Source of the DNA: Candidatus Njordarchaeota archaeon
GTDB lineage: Archaea; Asgardarchaeota; Njordarchaeia; Njordarchaeales; JAHKLH01
DNA length: 8,534 nucleotides
Direction: 5' to 3'
Assembly: GCA_029856635.1 (NCBI GenBank)
Contig: JAHKLH010000062.1
Span: forward strand, 1-8,534
Shown here: piece after piece, positions 6,441 to 8,534 of the stretch
How positions within the stretch are numbered: position 1 is the stretch's first letter
Layout of the letters: every line of letters begins with the position of its first letter
Position numbers and translations under genes: made by a program
Notes under the pieces: model-generated
What the model was told of the DNA's origin: nothing
What the model saw: only the letters and a program-made list of their open reading frames with translations
The model's database searches: none

Positions 6441-7635
6441 TCAAAGATATGAGAATCCATTCGGATTCACATTATCTGTGCATGACCTTTTAAGAAGAAC
6501 AAGATTTATTAAAGCATATATGCTGGAGAGCAATGATATAAATATTGTTGGAACAAGTGTGAAATATAACCCATAATTTTCTGCTAGAATTTCAAGAAAT
6601 GGTAAAGTGATAAATGTGGTGTTGACAATCGCATCAACTAAATTAATCCCCATTCCTTTCATTTCATCAGAAATTATCTTAGAAGCAACAACATATAATG
6701 GGTTAAAAGCAAATGCGCTTATAGCTTCAAATGCGATGAAAAATGTAACGAAAAGAAATATATCATTACTGATGAATATCAAATAAGTGAATATTGCCAT
6801 CATTAGTGAGCCAAAAATAGCACTTTGATGAGGATATCGATCAGAGAGTTTTGATGCAAGTACGCTTGCAATACCAAATGTGGAAATCGTGACAAATAGG
6901 ATGAATGCATACATTCTTTGTGAAATGTTAAATTTCTTTATTGAACCCACAACAATGTATGAAAAAAGCACTGAGACACTCAAAACTTCACTAATTGTAC
7001 ACAAATAAAGAGGAATGAGCTCTCTCCTTATGATGTACTTAATAACACGCATTCCATCTATATTAGTTTTGTTTGTCTTTGGTTCTTCAAGCAATAAGGC
7101 AGAAAATGGAGCCAAGCATAGAAATGCTGATAGTAACATGAATTCCTTGTGTGAAAAAGTTGAAATAATAAATACAAGTAAAGGCCCTGCTGCCATACCA
7201 AATGCTTGAGCAATACGCAAATATCCAATGTAAATTCCATTCCTTTTTGCATAAGCGCTAGCTAAATGAAGGAAAGATGCGCCCAAGAGAACACCAAATA
7301 ATGCTTGTACTATCCGAACAATCAATAATTCCATGTAATTCTTAACTAGCGTAAATGAAAAAAGTAATAATGCTCCAGTAATTGTTGCGAACACTATTGT
7401 ATTCTTATAGCCAAAATTATCACTTATATAACCAGCGATTGGGGAGAAAAAAAGCAAACGCCAGAAAACCAATGTAAAGGATACGTGAAATTAATATGCT
7501 TTCAGCACCGATTTCCTCAGCAAAATATGGTAAAATTGTTTTTAGAATATTAATAGACATCATATAGAACATCGCAGTCATTATCACAAGTATAGTAAGA
7601 GCTCCTGATTTATGCTTTCTCAATAATCTCCCCAA
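6441..7635 (-). pseudogene. MFS transporter with a single-base frameshift
   Basis: Two overlapping minus-strand frames together make one MFS carrier. The first (7635 to about 7453) encodes helix 1 and the start of helix 2, ending GFLAFAFF. The second (to 6441) continues SPIAGYISDNFGYKN, which holds MFS motif A, and the other ten helices. Removing one base from a run of seven T (7447-7453; A on the plus strand) joins them without loss into 397 residues, with motif A at G68, D72 and G75. This length matches the intact MFS gene at 379-1566. As written, the first frame stops soon after the run (NRWLYK). It may be a true lesion, a sequencing error in a homopolymer, or a site of slippage. The start is a TTG at 7635 or 7623. 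The substrate is unknown. Confidence 0.8.
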
Positions 7636-7655
7636 GATTAACCTAGAAAGTGAAA

Positions 7656-7668
7656 GATAATAATTTAG
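7656..7668 (-). promoter_or_regulatory. TATA-like promoter element for the second MFS gene
   Basis: The minus strand reads ctaaattattatc, about 21-33 bases ahead of the TTG at 7635. Initiation 25 bases downstream would give a very short leader or favour the TTG at 7623, which follows GGGGAG. Confidence 0.3.
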
Positions 7669-7679
7669 AAAAATTATCT

Positions 7680-7692
7680 AAAATAACAAAAA
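7680..7692 (-). terminator. U-rich transcription end for the TSP3 protein gene
   Basis: About 22 bases after the TAG stop at 7715 the minus strand reads tttttgttatttt. Archaeal transcription often ends at such T-rich tracts without a hairpin. It lies between the TSP3 gene and the TATA-like box of the next gene. Confidence 0.35.
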
Positions 7693-7714
7693 CTCATGCA
7701 TTTTTCTTATTAGA

Positions 7715-8534
7715 CTAATATACTAATTCTGTTTGTATAAATTCCATTAATGACTTAATGTCTTCTGGCGTTCTTATCGGAAGAGATAAGATTTCTGCAT
7801 AATTCTTCTCTAATGCTTCATGTAGTTTCTTAATCGCATTGATTAGCTTTGGATAAATGCGCTTTGTAAATACCCACATTCTCGAATATTGCCCCTCACA
7901 TAAAATTATAGAAACAGCACCACGCATTACTAATGTTCTTTGTTCTCCCGCCATTTCAGAAATTAGCATGTGTATTCCAGTTAATGCTGAAGAATACAGT
8001 GATGCATGTTCTCTTACGAATTCCACTGGATATGCAAATATATGTGTTCCTCCTAAATCCGCTAATCCCAACCCAATAAGGTCTTTCTTCCAATTTCTGA
8101 AAACTCCATAGCTCCATAATCTTGCAATACCTAATAGAGCAATTCCTGGCATAAATATTAGCATATTATTTGATGTCGGTAATGGATCATACTTATCAGG
8201 GAATAAATCTTGATCCGTATCCACCATTAGAGGATTTGTTCCTGCAATAATTTCTTGTCCATCAGGAATTCCATCACCATCTGAATCCGCATCATTTGGT
8301 TTTGTTCCAGCATTAATTTCTAATCCATCTAACAGCCCGTCGCCATCAGTATCTGGATTAGTTGGATCTGAGTTAATTAAAAGTTCATATGAATCATTTA
8401 ATCCATCATTGTCACTATCAATTGCAAGAGGATTTGTACCATACAATTCTATTTCATCATAATCCGTTAAGCCATCTCCATCACTATCAGAAAGCAAGGG
8501 ATTAGTATTGAATATTTTGATTTCTTCATAATCT
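7715..8534 (-). CDS. TSP3-repeat membrane protein with cytoplasmic C-terminal domain (5' end beyond window)
   Basis: The frame is open from the right edge to a TAG at 7715, giving 272 residues of the C-terminal part. It has three regions. First come tandem thrombospondin type 3 calcium-binding repeats, with D-x-D-x-D-G-hydrophobic-x-D and a Gly-Thr-x-Pro turn, four good copies at about 8488-8222 and remnants on each side. Next is a single membrane helix at about 8164-8098 (MLIFMPGIALLGIARLW), followed at once by R, R, K, K. By the positive-inside rule this puts the repeats outside and the C-terminus inside. Last is a domain of about 125 residues with the run FAYPVEF, SSALTGIHMLISEM, RGAVSIILCEG, YPKLINAIKKLHEALEKNY. 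That helix/strand order resembles longin or roadblock-type folds (tentative). The true start and any signal peptide lie outside the window. Confidence 0.85.
   Translation of the reverse strand, partial: DYEEIKIFNTNPLLSDSDGDGLTDYDEIELYGTNPLAIDSDNDGLNDSYELLINSDPTNPDTDGDGLLDGLEINAGTKPNDADSDGDGIPDGQEIIAGTNPLMVDTDQDLFPDKYDPLPTSNNMLIFMPGIALLGIARLWSYGVFRNWKKDLIGLGLADLGGTHIFAYPVEFVREHASLYSSALTGIHMLISEMAGEQRTLVMRGAVSIILCEGQYSRMWVFTKRIYPKLINAIKKLHEALEKNYAEILSLPIRTPEDIKSLMEFIQTELVY
8222..8488 (-). repeat. Tandem TSP3 calcium-binding repeats (protein level)
   Basis: Four units of 22-23 codons begin at 8488, 8419, 8353 and 8287, each opening with DSDGDG, DSDNDG, DTDGDG or DSDGDG. A degenerate fifth unit (DTDQDLFPD) starts at 8221, and the end of another copy (DYEE, then NTNP) occupies 8533-8497. 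The units are diverged at the DNA level, so this is an old protein repeat and not a recent tandem duplication. Confidence 0.85.

Noticed and set aside
6453..6468. Small hairpin GAATCC-ATTC-GGATTC
   Set aside because: It lies inside the last codons of the second MFS gene (NPNGF), the stem is only 6 bp, and no U-tract follows it directly, so it is not supported as a terminator.
7058..7252. Same-strand alternative frame within the second MFS gene (64 codons)
   Set aside because: The main frame here continues as clear MFS membrane helices across the whole stretch, so this is a shadow frame and not part of the frameshift.
8222..8488. CRISPR-like or recent tandem DNA repeat
   Set aside because: The period of 66-69 bases comes from the 22-23-residue TSP3 protein unit; the DNA copies are diverged and in one reading frame.

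Overview
The window looks archaeal. It is AT-rich (by eye roughly one third G+C). The start regions carry AT-rich TATA-like boxes about 25-60 bases ahead of the start codon. The best ribosome binding sites are of the archaeal GGTG/GGTGAT type (ahead of the genes starting at 2236, 6165 and 6356), and GTG and TTG starts are common. A NurA-family nuclease, a winged-helix regulator of a type common in archaea, and a thrombospondin-type-3-repeat membrane protein fit this. The lineage cannot be fixed from the sequence. A TACK- or Asgard-like archaeon, possibly thermophilic because of NurA, is an inference only.

Layout, left to right. At 1-117 (minus) is the N-terminus of a membrane protein that runs off the left edge. 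The next 261 bases hold two divergent promoters and a perfect 8-bp inverted repeat. A 12-helix major facilitator (MFS) transporter (379-1566, plus) converges on a YdjM-like membrane metal-dependent hydrolase (1581-2093, minus). That gene is divergent from a pyrrolidone-carboxylate peptidase with an intact Glu/Cys/His triad (2236-2835, plus). The peptidase converges, with 4 bases between stops, on a long NurA-type nuclease (2840-4333, minus). Divergent from nurA is a two-gene operon: a six-helix membrane protein (4427-5065) and a winged-helix regulator (5069-5449), 3 bases apart. On the minus strand follow a two-gene unit of a small helical basic protein (6144-6356) and an AbiEii/DUF6036-type nucleotidyltransferase (5536-6165), overlapping by 22 bases. 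Next is a second MFS transporter (6441-7635) whose frame is broken by one extra base in a run of seven T. The window ends inside a protein (7715 to beyond 8534) with calcium-binding TSP3 repeats, one membrane helix and a cytoplasmic C-terminal domain of possible longin/roadblock-like fold.

This is mostly a set of short independent units rather than one pathway. The best candidate functional pairs are (a) the membrane protein plus winged-helix regulator, which could be a small membrane-linked regulatory pair, and (b) the small basic protein plus nucleotidyltransferase, which has the architecture of a toxin-antitoxin-like module but lacks the standard AbiEi or HEPN partner. The most unusual single protein is the TSP3-membrane-cytoplasmic-domain protein at the right edge. 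No rRNA, tRNA, CRISPR array or insertion sequence was recognised.
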